Positions 44,422 through 52,253 of a DNA stretch of 64,000 nucleotides are shown piece after piece (positions within the stretch are counted from its first letter, which is position 1; each line of letters begins with the position of its first letter). The notes under the pieces are model-generated. The model made no database searches. It had not been told where the DNA came from and was given only the letters and a program-made list of their open reading frames with translations. The position numbers were made by a program, and so were the translations under genes. Source of the DNA: Flavobacteriales bacterium UBA6051 (GTDB taxonomy: Bacteria; Bacteroidota; Bacteroidia; Flavobacteriales_D; Crocinitomicaceae); assembly GCA_002427735.1 (NCBI GenBank), contig DIYP01000006.1:62001-126000 (forward strand), written 5' to 3'.

Positions 44422-44988
44422 TTAGTTAAATAAATAACGTGTTCCAAACTCCCACAATACCACCCCAGAATTAACAGCTGTTCCAGAAAACTTTTGCCCG
44501 TATCCAAGTTTGAGATAGGGAGCCCAATGGTCCCCAATTAGTCGGGCATATTCGTAATTAAAAGTAGGCATGAATATATGCCTAAGCTCTCTTTCTCTGC
44601 TGATAACATCACCTTGGAGATTGACGGTAAATCCTGTTACTTCAAATTGCATTAGGTAAGCCGTTCCAATGGATAAGGTATTGATATTTCGTTTTTCATC
44701 TTTCTTGAACCTCCAGCCAATTTCTGAACCCAAGAGAATATTTGAGTTGTCAAGATTTCTGAAGAAATAAGCGGCTTGAAGGTTGAGCATAACCGCGCTA
44801 TTTTCAAACTGCTTTAAAGGTGTGTGAACACCAATTCTAATTCCAGGTTCGAAAGGAATAGGGCCGAAGTATCCAACTGAAATGTCCCATGGTCTACTTT
44901 GAGACCAGGTTGTGGTGGTACCCATAAGTAATATAGTGACGAGCACTAACATTCTTATGGGCGATTTGATAGTCTGGAAATAGGGCAT
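44422..44988 (-). CDS. Outer membrane beta-barrel-like protein of unknown function
   Basis: About 188 residues. Start ATG 44988 is chosen over the TTG at 44997. Signal peptide ends near TTWSQ. The mature sequence alternates hydrophobic and polar residues in strands, for example WDISVGYFGPIPF, AVMLNLQAAYFFR and TFNYEYARLIGD, and ends in an aromatic-rich strand FGTRYLFN, terminating in Asn instead of Phe. It looks like a small barrel related to OmpW or autotransporter-like barrels, but no family was recognised. Upstream in an operon with the amine oxidase, possibly its membrane partner. Confidence 0.72.
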   Translation of the reverse strand: MPYFQTIKSPIRMLVLVTILLMGTTTTWSQSRPWDISVGYFGPIPFEPGIRIGVHTPLKQFENSAVMLNLQAAYFFRNLDNSNILLGSEIGWRFKKDEKRNINTLSIGTAYLMQFEVTGFTVNLQGDVISRERELRHIFMPTFNYEYARLIGDHWAPYLKLGYGQKFSGTAVNSGVVLWEFGTRYLFN

Positions 44989-45113
44989 ACGCGTCAAATT
45001 GTATTAATTGGCTAATTTTATCTCAAATAACGTTGATGGATCCTGATGTATGATACCACTTCAGGAAAACCCGTGCAAATTCGTGAAATGGGACGTCCTA
45101 AAATAGGGAATAA

Positions 45114-46160
45114 TTGATTGAAACCATTATCTATATTGTTGATTCTATTGGTGTTGCCGTAGTTCTTGCCATGTTGATTTTGTTCTTGCGACGAGGGGTG
45201 AAGAAACCGGAAGAAAAGTACTTACTCTTTGCATTGTTGTTAGTGCAGGGAATGGTATTGATCGAATTTTTTACTTCTATGCATTATGCATGGGATGTTT
45301 CCGTGACTGTTCTCGAATTAATGTTCGGCCCCTTGCTAATCACTTATATTCAAAAAGTCGGTCGTGTACAAGGGAAAATTCCCTTATGGACGTTTTACAT
45401 TCCGTCCTTATTATTAGCGATATTTTTAATCTTAGGAGTTGCGACAGGACTTTCGGAAGAACAGTTTTATTATTCGCCAGTTTACATGACTCTGGAGTTT
45501 GTATGCTTTATAGCCGTTATGTTTTTTGCTGTTCTGGCGACTTTATATCTTCAACGCGTTCGTTATGGAAATGTTGAGGTAGAGGCTCACCTGATCCAAT
45601 GGATTTCCATATTGGTTTTCTGTTTTTTCGGCCTGATTCTGGTGGAGTTCATTTATTTGTTTATTTATTCTTTTTCCGATGGTTCTGAGTTTTTATGGTT
45701 AACTGATTCATTTATTTCTTTAGGACTGAATTGTATTTTGCTTTGGAAGGGGATCGAGTATGGTTTCTTTGTTGATCATCAGGTTGGATCTAATGAAGAT
45801 TTATCAGATAGGCGCTGGATAGAGCTTTTTGAGCAGATTGATACGAAGGTTAAAAAGGAAGGGCTCTATCTTCAGTCTGAAATGCGCATTAATGAACTGG
45901 CTCGGGAAATGTCTACCAATGGTAAGTATATATCGAGAGCTATTAATCTGGGGGCAGGGGAGTCCGTTACCAATTATCTGAATATGATGCGATTAACAAG
46001 GTTTAAAGAATTGATTGGCCAAAAAGAAAATGCACACATGAATATTTATGCACTTGCAGAGGAATGTGGATTCAGTTCAAAGTCATCATTCAACCGTTTC
46101 TTTAAATTGAGAGAAGGAATAACACCTTCTGAGTATAAGGATCAATTATTAAAAAACTAA
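45114..46160 (+). CDS. AraC family regulator with membrane sensor domain
   Basis: A 348-residue protein with seven or so membrane helices in the N-terminal 215 residues and an AraC helix-turn-helix domain at the end (about 240-345) with RINELAREMSTNGKYISRAIN and LAEECGFSSKSSFNRFFKLREGITPSEYK. The start is a TTG (45114); no ATG lies close enough without losing the first helix. Such membrane AraC regulators are frequent in Bacteroidota and may sense small molecules at the membrane. It is divergent from the barrel/amine-oxidase pair, 125 nt away, and could control it. Confidence 0.9.
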   Translation: MIETIIYIVDSIGVAVVLAMLILFLRRGVKKPEEKYLLFALLLVQGMVLIEFFTSMHYAWDVSVTVLELMFGPLLITYIQKVGRVQGKIPLWTFYIPSLLLAIFLILGVATGLSEEQFYYSPVYMTLEFVCFIAVMFFAVLATLYLQRVRYGNVEVEAHLIQWISILVFCFFGLILVEFIYLFIYSFSDGSEFLWLTDSFISLGLNCILLWKGIEYGFFVDHQVGSNEDLSDRRWIELFEQIDTKVKKEGLYLQSEMRINELAREMSTNGKYISRAINLGAGESVTNYLNMMRLTRFKELIGQKENAHMNIYALAEECGFSSKSSFNRFFKLREGITPSEYKDQLLKN

Positions 46161-46184
46161 TTATTTATGGCGGTCCCCCCTTAT

Positions 46185-47402
46185 TTAATGTTCAATACTG
46201 AAGGTTCCTTCAGAAAGAGGTAATCTCGGCATGATAAGGTAATACTTGTCGTCATCAACAATAACACGAATAGATCCTGTGGCTCCCTCGGCGTCCTCGT
46301 CTTTTTTCTTTGAATTATAGGTGTTATCTCCAAGATATTTATCCTGGGGATGGTGCGCTTTGTCGTGGAGATTAATATTAGTCTGACAGAATACGCTCCC
46401 CAAATCTATCAACCGCTGAGCGACAACATCTCTGGGATGACCGTATTTATGTCCATTGGAAGCAATAGTGACTTCAGGGTCTAGGCGTGTTACAAAGTCG
46501 ATTTGAGAAGAGGTGGTCGAACTTCCATGGTGGTTTGCATGATAAACATCGCAATTACGAACTCCTGTGGCCAACGATCTCTCTGGGCTTAAAGTAAGAT
46601 CTCCTGCTGTGAAATACTCAAAATCATTATAGGATATGATGAGCGCCATCGAATTTGTATTCTTATCTCTATGCGGAGTTCGAGTTGGATCAAAGTCAGT
46701 AGCGTTATTGGTTGCTATACATTCGACTGTTACACCTCCTGAAAACGATTCTTCATAGTTCAGCGTCATAGTTCTTCGATCCAGAATAACAGTCCCGTCT
46801 TCATAGTAATTCATAGAGCCTCCCAAATCATATGTTGTTTTTGCTAAAGGAGTTATCTCTTTCGCATCTCCCATGTGATCATGATCGTAGTGACTGACAT
46901 AAAAACGAGTAATAGGTGTGTTGGCCAAAACGAAACCGTTGGCAATTAATTCTTCCTTGATTCGATCAGCGTCGTTTTCTCCAGTATCAATAAGAATTAC
47001 ATCTTTTTTGCCATTCTCTTCAGGGCAAATGATAAGTGTTGCATCGCCCACTTCAACATCAATGACGATGATTTTCAAAACATCATCGCGAATCATCAAG
47101 CGTTCTTTAGGGTCTAGGTTATTATCCGGGAAGTCTGATGCGTTGCCATCGGAAACAAGATAATTTCCTTTGTAAGAATAGCCAGTGCGTCCGTCTTTCA
47201 ATTGAACAAAATAATACCGATCCAGGTCATTGAGTTTTAAAACTTCCGTGCCTTCAGGTATTCTTGTGATAATTTCACCATCTCCCGTTGGTTGCTTCTT
47301 GATAATAGCTCTTTTACCGTCTTTAACAATGAGTGTTTGAGCCAGAATAGTCTGCCCGGTAATTAGGAAGAAGGCAAAAAGAAAATACTTTAGTGATGTC
47401 AT
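46185..47402 (-). CDS. Exported SH3b-metallo-beta-lactamase-fold protein (ComEC C-terminal-like)
   Basis: A 405-residue protein: signal peptide (ends LAQT), an SH3b domain (about residues 23-85, GDGEIITRIPEGTEV, GRTGYSYKGNYLV), then a metallo-beta-lactamase domain. The metal motif is SHYDHDHMGD (H171, H174, D175, H176), with further ligands likely in AGDLT and ANHHGSSTTS, and NGHKYGHP at the end; these match the periplasmic hydrolase domain of ComEC and related exported nucleases. Unlike ComEC it has no membrane channel. A nuclease or esterase role outside the cytoplasm is likely, not proven. Downstream gene of the small holin-like pair, 20 nt away. Confidence 0.9.
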   Translation of the reverse strand: MTSLKYFLFAFFLITGQTILAQTLIVKDGKRAIIKKQPTGDGEIITRIPEGTEVLKLNDLDRYYFVQLKDGRTGYSYKGNYLVSDGNASDFPDNNLDPKERLMIRDDVLKIIVIDVEVGDATLIICPEENGKKDVILIDTGENDADRIKEELIANGFVLANTPITRFYVSHYDHDHMGDAKEITPLAKTTYDLGGSMNYYEDGTVILDRRTMTLNYEESFSGGVTVECIATNNATDFDPTRTPHRDKNTNSMALIISYNDFEYFTAGDLTLSPERSLATGVRNCDVYHANHHGSSTTSSQIDFVTRLDPEVTIASNGHKYGHPRDVVAQRLIDLGSVFCQTNINLHDKAHHPQDKYLGDNTYNSKKKDEDAEGATGSIRVIVDDDKYYLIMPRLPLSEGTFSIEH

Positions 47403-47421
47403 GTGGAAATAGAGAATTATT

Positions 47422-47652
47422 TTAAACCCTCATAGTATCTTCTCCATCCTCTGGAATGGTTGGTGGTAAGACTTGAGAGTTTGAGCTGTTCGATGATTGT
47501 TTAGCTTGTGATGGAAGATTCCCACGAGCAGAATTGAACCAAAAGCCGAGTATCTGGGCCACCGCTCCAGTCATTACACCAAGTAAAACTTTTAGTTCCC
47601 CCATCATGGAATCTTCACCGGTTTTTAAGCTTATATTTTCACTTGTTATCAA
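47422..47652 (-). CDS. Small holin-like protein, C-terminal part of a possible split gene
   Basis: A 76-residue frame that begins at a TTG (47652) and overlaps the preceding frame by 14 nt. One hydrophobic helix LKVLLGVMTGAVAQILGFWF (about residues 20-39) ends in a motif like the VIGYWFG of small holin-like proteins; a polar tail with many Ser and Pro follows. An acidic stretch (KTGEDSMM) precedes the helix. Read through with a +1 shift at AAG TGA, it would join the 62-residue frame and make a two-helix protein. It could be a real gene or the second half of a frameshifted one. Confidence 0.5.
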   Translation of the reverse strand: MITSENISLKTGEDSMMGELKVLLGVMTGAVAQILGFWFNSARGNLPSQAKQSSNSSNSQVLPPTIPEDGEDTMRV

Positions 47653-47827
47653 TGATAAGAATTATTGCGAGTATGGCGAGATAACCAATGATAAATATCG
47701 TACTAAGAATAAACTGAATGCGTCTGAGGTCCATTTGATAGCCTTGTTGGTTAGGGTTGACAAGATAGACCAAACCGCGACCATAGTCAATGGTATTTAT
47801 ACCTGATTTTGTGAGGGTTAATTGCAA
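47639..47827 (-). CDS. Small membrane protein, N-terminal part of a possible split gene
   Basis: A 62-residue frame; an internal ATG at residue 32 gives a compact start MDLRRIQFILSTIFIIGYLA. One membrane helix is clear (to about residue 57), ending IIDNK. The stop is inside the start region of the next frame. Together with the downstream frame it resembles a two-helix holin-like protein. It lies between the exported metallo-hydrolase and a two-helix small protein on the same strand. Confidence 0.45.
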   Translation of the reverse strand: MQLTLTKSGINTIDYGRGLVYLVNPNQQGYQMDLRRIQFILSTIFIIGYLAILAIILIIDNK

Positions 47828-47887
47828 AAAATGCCTGCTTAATTTGAAAACGAATTGCTCAGTTTGTTCATTGAAAGACTAACAAGA

Positions 47888-48229
47888 TTATTTATTTGCT
47901 GCGAGCAGTACAATTCCCTTAATGATAAGTATCGCCCCGTAAACAATGGCACCATAAAATATTGCGCCAATGTTAGAGAGTGTTAATATAACACCAATGG
48001 CAATCCACAAGAGACCGAAAGCGAAAGACTTGTAGGCGTTAAATGCTTGTGTTCCACTTCCTGTTTTTTGCACATTATTGATCACGATGGAAGCACTTTC
48101 TTCATCTATACCTTGACGTTGCAGTTCCGCAAGTGCATCTTCTCTCGATAATCCTTGATTATTGATAAGGTCTCCAGCGAGATCGTAGATTTTTTGAACA
48201 GCTTCTTTTTCACTTGTATTGGCACTCAT
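47888..48229 (-). CDS. Small two-helix membrane protein (113 aa)
   Basis: A 113-residue protein. The N-terminal half is a charged helical domain with a UBA- or CUE-like pattern (REDALAELQRQGIDEESASIVINNV); the C-terminal half has two membrane helices (about residues 67-85 and 88-110). No known family was recognised with confidence. It is the first gene of a minus-strand group that leads to the holin-like pair and the metallo-hydrolase. Start is ATG; spacing to the next gene is 60 nt. Confidence 0.7.
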   Translation of the reverse strand: MSANTSEKEAVQKIYDLAGDLINNQGLSREDALAELQRQGIDEESASIVINNVQKTGSGTQAFNAYKSFAFGLLWIAIGVILTLSNIGAIFYGAIVYGAILIIKGIVLLAANK

Positions 48230-48355
48230 TGTTTGAGTTTGATAAGATCGTTTGCTAGCTAAAAATAATAAACTGGGACAGATTTTGAGGTATAAGTGAA
48301 GATTAATTCGAATTAGATGAACAGCTCGCCAACTCTTAATAAGTAACTTTACAAG

Positions 48356-49192
48356 ATGAGGTTTCCAGAAACTCCTTCAGGAAAAGAACTACTAAAAGAG
48401 CACAGTGCTTATCATGTTTCATGGGATGAAAGTGTATTTCGGTATTTCCACGCGGATATGATTGCAAAAATTGATAATTACCTTTCCTGTTTTGCTCGTT
48501 TTAACGAGAAGTATAAGATAACCTCTATCAAGCCAGAGTTGTTGCCTGATTTGCCTTTTAATTTAGACACTCGATTCTGGAGAGAACGCCAGAAGGATGT
48601 TAAATGGATATTACAGGCAGCTGCTGAGAAGACTGAAGTTTTGGAATTGGGTAGTTGGAATGGTTGGCTGGCCAATACGCTTTCTAAGGCTGGGCATAGT
48701 GTTACGTCGGTTGATTATTTTTTAAACGAATCGCACGGGTTAAAGGCCAGAAGGTACTATCCTACGGCCAATTGGACCTCAATCAATATGGATGTAGATG
48801 ATATAGATCACTTAGTCGTTTTCTTTGATTTGGTCATTTTTAATCGGTGTATTTCTTACTATAGCGATTTTGAGGGAGTATTACGCAAAGCTGTTCGATT
48901 ATTGAACCCTGGTGGAAGAGTTATATTGACGGGTCTAAATGTTGTAAGTGAACTGGATGGTGCAAATGCTTTCTACGATCAAACCAATGAAATCTTTCAG
49001 CAAGAATTTGGTATTTCTATGGAGATAAAACCCAATAGCAAAAAGATGCTGGCCGATTCAGATTTGGAAACTTTAAAGGATTTGGGATTCAAGGTTTACT
49101 CAAATGATCTGGCAGTCGAGCGTTTTTTAAAAAAGAACATTACCAGAAAAAGAAGCAGAAGTTATTCTGCTATGTATACAAAAGTGGGTTAA
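48356..49192 (+). CDS. Class I SAM-dependent methyltransferase
   Basis: A 278-residue cytosolic methyltransferase. The SAM-binding motif I is VLELGSWNGWLANTLSKAG, with the acidic residue of motif II in VTSVDYF; motif III region IFNRCISYYSDFEGVLRKAVRLLNPGGRVILTG follows. The substrate is not known. A TAACTTTA box lies only 4 nt before the ATG, similar to the near-leaderless arrangement of other genes here. The end overlaps the convergent small gene by 23 nt. Confidence 0.9.
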   Translation: MRFPETPSGKELLKEHSAYHVSWDESVFRYFHADMIAKIDNYLSCFARFNEKYKITSIKPELLPDLPFNLDTRFWRERQKDVKWILQAAAEKTEVLELGSWNGWLANTLSKAGHSVTSVDYFLNESHGLKARRYYPTANWTSINMDVDDIDHLVVFFDLVIFNRCISYYSDFEGVLRKAVRLLNPGGRVILTGLNVVSELDGANAFYDQTNEIFQQEFGISMEIKPNSKKMLADSDLETLKDLGFKVYSNDLAVERFLKKNITRKRSRSYSAMYTKVG

Positions 49193-49463
49193 CGTCCCAC
49201 AGTATTAGAAATTGTTTACGATCTGTTCTGTATGTTTCAAACTCCACATCATGTTTTCGCAATGCTGATATGACGCGTCTTATGAAGCTTTTGCCTTCAA
49301 GATGATTATTCAAATCCATGATTTCGTAAGAAAATAAACGTCTTGTGTAGGGCAGATTACGGATAGATGGTTCCTTCTTGTAAGATGTGTGCAGATAGAT
49401 GATTTTGCAAGTTGTACCCTTTTGAAGCGAAAAAAGAAGTTGTTCAAGAGGATGCTGATTCAT
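49170..49463 (-). CDS. Small hypothetical protein (97 aa)
   Basis: A 97-residue frame with ATG start, no signal peptide or membrane helix. The C-terminal part SFIRRVISALRKHDVEFETYRTDRKQFLILW has a helix-strand pattern that could be a real domain. It overlaps the 3' end of the methyltransferase by 23 nt on the opposite strand, which reduces confidence. Family not recognised. Confidence 0.4.
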   Translation of the reverse strand: MNQHPLEQLLFSLQKGTTCKIIYLHTSYKKEPSIRNLPYTRRLFSYEIMDLNNHLEGKSFIRRVISALRKHDVEFETYRTDRKQFLILWDVNPLLYT

Positions 49464-49569
49464 AAACTTCTCATGTATTTAAATGATGGCAGTCTGCCTC
49501 GTAATTGCTTTGATGTGATAAAGTTACATCTTTTGACAAGAAAAACAATTAGTACATGTGCTTAGTTCA

Positions 49570-49609
49570 GTTGCAATAAATACCTAGAAGAATGTTGCAG
49601 TAAATACCT
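49570..49609 (+). repeat. Direct repeat, possible regulator sites
   Basis: GTTGCAATAAATACCT (49570-49585) and GTTGCAGTAAATACCT (49594-49609) differ at one base and have a 24-bp period; a third GTTGCA occurs at 49623. They lie about 60-115 nt upstream of the promoter of the CPxxC small protein gene and are the best candidate site for the LuxR-type regulator encoded downstream. The rest of 49464-49778 has only the promoter. Confidence 0.6.
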
Positions 49610-49685
49610 GATTTTTGAAAAAGTTGCACACTTTAGATTTTCTTGTGTCGTTTGTAAATCAGGCATTTATACGTAAATATACTGT

Positions 49686-49718
49686 TTTGCAGTTAGTAGT
49701 AGTCTGGTTTCACTTTTG
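49686..49718 (+). promoter_or_regulatory. Promoter of the CPxxC small-protein locus
   Basis: TTTG (49686-49689), 21 nt, CACTTTTG (49711-49718), one mismatch from TAnnTTTG. It would give a leader of about 55 nt before the ATG at 49779. Confidence 0.5.
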
Positions 49719-49778
49719 TGAACGCATCTTTTTTTTACTTACTTGAGTCCATGTGAAACTTAATAAATAACTTTAACT

Positions 49779-50123
49779 ATGGCATTTAATGGAACAGAGG
49801 GTGATGAGATCACTTTAGACCAAGCGGCTGCTTACACAGCTGCATTTAGAAATTCAAATCCCGATGAAGTGCTTGCGCATTATTTTGGAAGAGATTTGTT
49901 GTTGGAGATTCTTGCACAAGAAGATTGTCAAGGAATCCGTATTTACAACGGACGTAACTCTGATGGTGATCTTTCACCAATTATCGTTGGTGCAGACACT
50001 GATGAAAATGATATCATCGGGTCAAACACACAAAAAGATAGTTCTAATGCAGCAATAGGTCAAGGATCTATACCTTGCCCTTCACGTTGTTCAAAAGGTA
50101 ACCCTTTGAACGGAAACATTTAA
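49779..50123 (+). CDS. Small protein with CPxxC/NPLN C-terminal tail (114 aa)
   Basis: A 114-residue protein without signal peptide or membrane helix. Residues 1-75 look folded (DEITLDQAAAYTAAFR, HYFGRDLLLEILAQ, Cys50 in EDCQGIRIYNGRN, then IIVGADTDENDIIG), followed by an Asn/Ser-rich linker and a terminal motif PCPSRCSKGNPLNG with Cys100 and Cys104. From memory similar short proteins with the same opening (MAFNGxEG) and a CPSxC...NPL ending occur in other Bacteroidota, but they have no known role. It heads a four-gene unit with a membrane protein (5 nt downstream), a histidine kinase and a response regulator. It might be a signal precursor, a sensor partner or a metal-binding effector; the sequence does not decide. 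Confidence 0.8.
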   Translation: MAFNGTEGDEITLDQAAAYTAAFRNSNPDEVLAHYFGRDLLLEILAQEDCQGIRIYNGRNSDGDLSPIIVGADTDENDIIGSNTQKDSSNAAIGQGSIPCPSRCSKGNPLNGNI

Positions 50124-50128
50124 ATGGG

Positions 50129-50761
50129 TTGCATTTAATTGATATTATATCAACTTATTCAATAATAGTCCCTGTATTAGCAGGGGCTTTATTGTTTCGG
50201 AATTTACCGAAACAATTAAAGACACTTTGCTTATATATTTTTTTGGCTTTCACGCTAGAGATGGCTATCTGGATCACTGCTTCCGCGAGTATTAATAATC
50301 TCTTTCTCTTTCACGCATTTACTTATGTTGAGTTTATTTTTCTATCAATGGTGTTTTATCAGTTGGCAGATCTGTTGATATGGAAAAGAGTGATTTTATG
50401 GTTATTGTTGTTGTTTTGTGTTTTTTCCATTGTCAATTCAATTTTTTATGAATCGATATTGGAGTTTAATTCGAATCAGCGCTATGTAGCAGGAATAATG
50501 GGTTTTGTTCTAATAGTTGGCTATTTTGCCAAGCTGATAAGAAAAGCAGAACATATATATCTTGAAAGGCATCCATATTTTATTTTGGCCGCGAGCTATT
50601 TACTGTACTTTTCTGGCACATTTTTTCTTTTTCTGGTTAGTAAAGAGTTTATGGGCGCTGACATCGCAAAGTATTGGAGTCTACATGGTGTGTTGAATAT
50701 TTTCCTAAACTTATCATATATTGCTGTTCTATGGCAGGGGCGAAAAGTGTTGATTACATAA
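50129..50761 (+). CDS. Multi-span membrane protein of unknown function
   Basis: A 210-residue integral membrane protein with about six or seven helices. The start is a TTG (50129), 5 nt after the upstream gene; the nearest ATG gives only four codons in another frame. A conserved-looking segment in the middle is INNLFLFHAFTYVEFIFLSMVFYQ, between helices 2 and 3; the next-to-last loop has RKAEHIYLERHPYF. It overlaps the kinase start by 31 nt. Being between a small Cys-tailed protein and a kinase that has only one helix of its own, it may be the sensory module of the kinase. Confidence 0.82.
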   Translation: MHLIDIISTYSIIVPVLAGALLFRNLPKQLKTLCLYIFLAFTLEMAIWITASASINNLFLFHAFTYVEFIFLSMVFYQLADLLIWKRVILWLLLLFCVFSIVNSIFYESILEFNSNQRYVAGIMGFVLIVGYFAKLIRKAEHIYLERHPYFILAASYLLYFSGTFFLFLVSKEFMGADIAKYWSLHGVLNIFLNLSYIAVLWQGRKVLIT

Positions 50762-51504
50762 TAGTTCTAGGTACGGCTGCAATGCTGTTACTGGCTATGG
50801 GGATAATCATTTTTGTGATTGTTTATCAGCGAAAGATGTTTGCAAAGCAAAATTTGATCAATCAAATTCGGATTGATAGTCAGCAAAAGCTTATTAAGGC
50901 AGAGATTGATATTAAGGAAAGAGAGCAGAAGAGAATAGCGCAGGAACTGCACGATGATATTGGAGCATCTTTGAGTTCTATGCGATTCATTGTCGGTAAG
51001 TTAGATAGAAAGGGTGATGGTGTTGTGGAACTGGAAGCAACACTCTCTCGCACTATTCAGAAGGTTCGGCAAATATCAAATGATCTTTTGCCTCATGTAC
51101 TTTCTGAGCTCGGAATTAAGGAGGCTTTGGCAAATTTAGTTGTCAATTTATCGTGTCTTCCGCTGGAATTTAGTTATACTTCGGATGACAACGACTACGC
51201 GTGGATTGATAAAGACAAACAATTGGCATTGTTTCGCGTAGTACAAGAGCTAATTAATAATATTATGAAACATGCTGAAGCCAAGCATGTGAAAATAGAC
51301 TTATGGAGGGACGATGAGAAATTAGTGCTTACGATTGAGGACGATGGGAATGGAGTCATACCAGAACGTGATGCAAGGAAACATCCGTTGACTTTAGGTC
51401 TGAAAAATATAGAAAGCAGGATTCAGTACGTTGGTGGAACAATATCCAGAGAAAAGGCTCCACTAAAGGGTACGATAGTTACAATAATAAAACCACTAAC
51501 ATGA
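50731..51504 (+). CDS. Sensor histidine kinase, HisKA_3 (NarX/DesK) type
   Basis: A 257-residue kinase. The longer frame from 50674 overlaps the upstream gene by 88 nt, so the ATG at 50731 is preferred. One membrane helix (about residues 10-31), a coiled linker, the HisKA_3 box with phospho-acceptor His74 (AQELHDDIGASLSS), and HATPase motifs ELINNIMKHA (N box) and EDDGNGV, then GLKNIESRI. There is no large extracytoplasmic domain, so signal input probably comes from a partner, such as the membrane protein encoded just before. The stop overlaps the regulator start by 4 nt. Confidence 0.94.
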   Translation: MAGAKSVDYIIVLGTAAMLLLAMGIIIFVIVYQRKMFAKQNLINQIRIDSQQKLIKAEIDIKEREQKRIAQELHDDIGASLSSMRFIVGKLDRKGDGVVELEATLSRTIQKVRQISNDLLPHVLSELGIKEALANLVVNLSCLPLEFSYTSDDNDYAWIDKDKQLALFRVVQELINNIMKHAEAKHVKIDLWRDDEKLVLTIEDDGNGVIPERDARKHPLTLGLKNIESRIQYVGGTISREKAPLKGTIVTIIKPLT

Positions 51505-52157
51505 AATCAGTTACAATTGGAATCGCAGAAGACCAGGAAATCTATAGAAATGGTTTGGTAAGTATGCTCAATGGCGTCCCTAATTTTAAGGTAACCATCG
51601 TAGCGAATGATGGAAAGGATATTTTGGTGAAAATGAAGGGCAATGAACCCGATGTTGTTTTGCTGGATTATCGAATGGGCGGAATGAATGGTGTGGATAC
51701 AGCTAAAAAGATTTACCGTCGACATCCAAATGTTCGCGTATTGATACTTTCCATGTATGACGCGCACGAATTTGTCATTCGAGCCATTGAAAATGGTGTT
51801 TGTGGTTATATTACTAAGGATGATGATCCAAAGGAAATAATTACGGCAATTGAAAGTGTAATGAGTACCGGGTATTATTTGAATGATAGAACCTCGAGAA
51901 TTCTTATTACGCGAATGGTGAAATCAGGTCAGGTGCAGCCAAAATTTGAAACGGAAGAGGCTCAATTCACTAATATAGAAATAGACGTTATTCAATTAAT
52001 CTGTCAGGAGTATTCAACATTCGAAATTTCTAAGAAACTATACAAGAGTAAGCGCACAATAGACGGTCATCGAGCAAGCATTATGAAGAAAATTAATGCA
52101 AAGAACGTTACGGGAATTGTAATGTATGCTGTCAAGAACAATATTGTTCAGGTTTAA
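51501..52157 (+). CDS. LuxR/NarL family response regulator
   Basis: A 218-residue regulator with a receiver domain (acidic pair E10-D11, phospho-acceptor D56 in LLDYRM, Lys106 in YITKDD) and a LuxR-type helix-turn-helix at the end (STFEISKKLYKSKRTIDGHRASIMKKINAKN). It is coupled to the kinase by a 4-nt overlap. The direct repeat upstream of the small CPxxC gene is a reasonable target site, making the locus autoregulated; this is inference. A strong bidirectional terminator follows. Confidence 0.95.
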   Translation: MKSVTIGIAEDQEIYRNGLVSMLNGVPNFKVTIVANDGKDILVKMKGNEPDVVLLDYRMGGMNGVDTAKKIYRRHPNVRVLILSMYDAHEFVIRAIENGVCGYITKDDDPKEIITAIESVMSTGYYLNDRTSRILITRMVKSGQVQPKFETEEAQFTNIEIDVIQLICQEYSTFEISKKLYKSKRTIDGHRASIMKKINAKNVTGIVMYAVKNNIVQV

Positions 52158-52181
52158 GGACTGTCCCTAGATAGAGAAACT

Positions 52182-52217
52182 AAAAAGAGCCGTTACTTAA
52201 TTGTAACGGCTCTTTTT
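52182..52217. terminator. Bidirectional terminator between the two-component locus and yqeY
   Basis: Perfect 15-bp stem AAAAAGAGCCGTTAC / GTAACGGCTCTTTTT around TTAATT. Works for the response regulator on the plus strand and the end of the dcw operon on the minus strand. Confidence 0.92.
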
Positions 52218-52253
52218 GTATGTTTTGATTTCCTGTAAGAAATCGGTAGAATG

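Noticed and set aside
49451..49567. Plus-strand frame of 38 codons starting ATG 49451
   Set aside because: It overlaps the 97-residue minus-strand frame, has no start context or domain character, and looks like chance.
50674..50730. Longer start at 50674 for the histidine kinase
   Set aside because: It would overlap the membrane protein gene by 88 nt and add a non-family segment; ATG 50731 is better.
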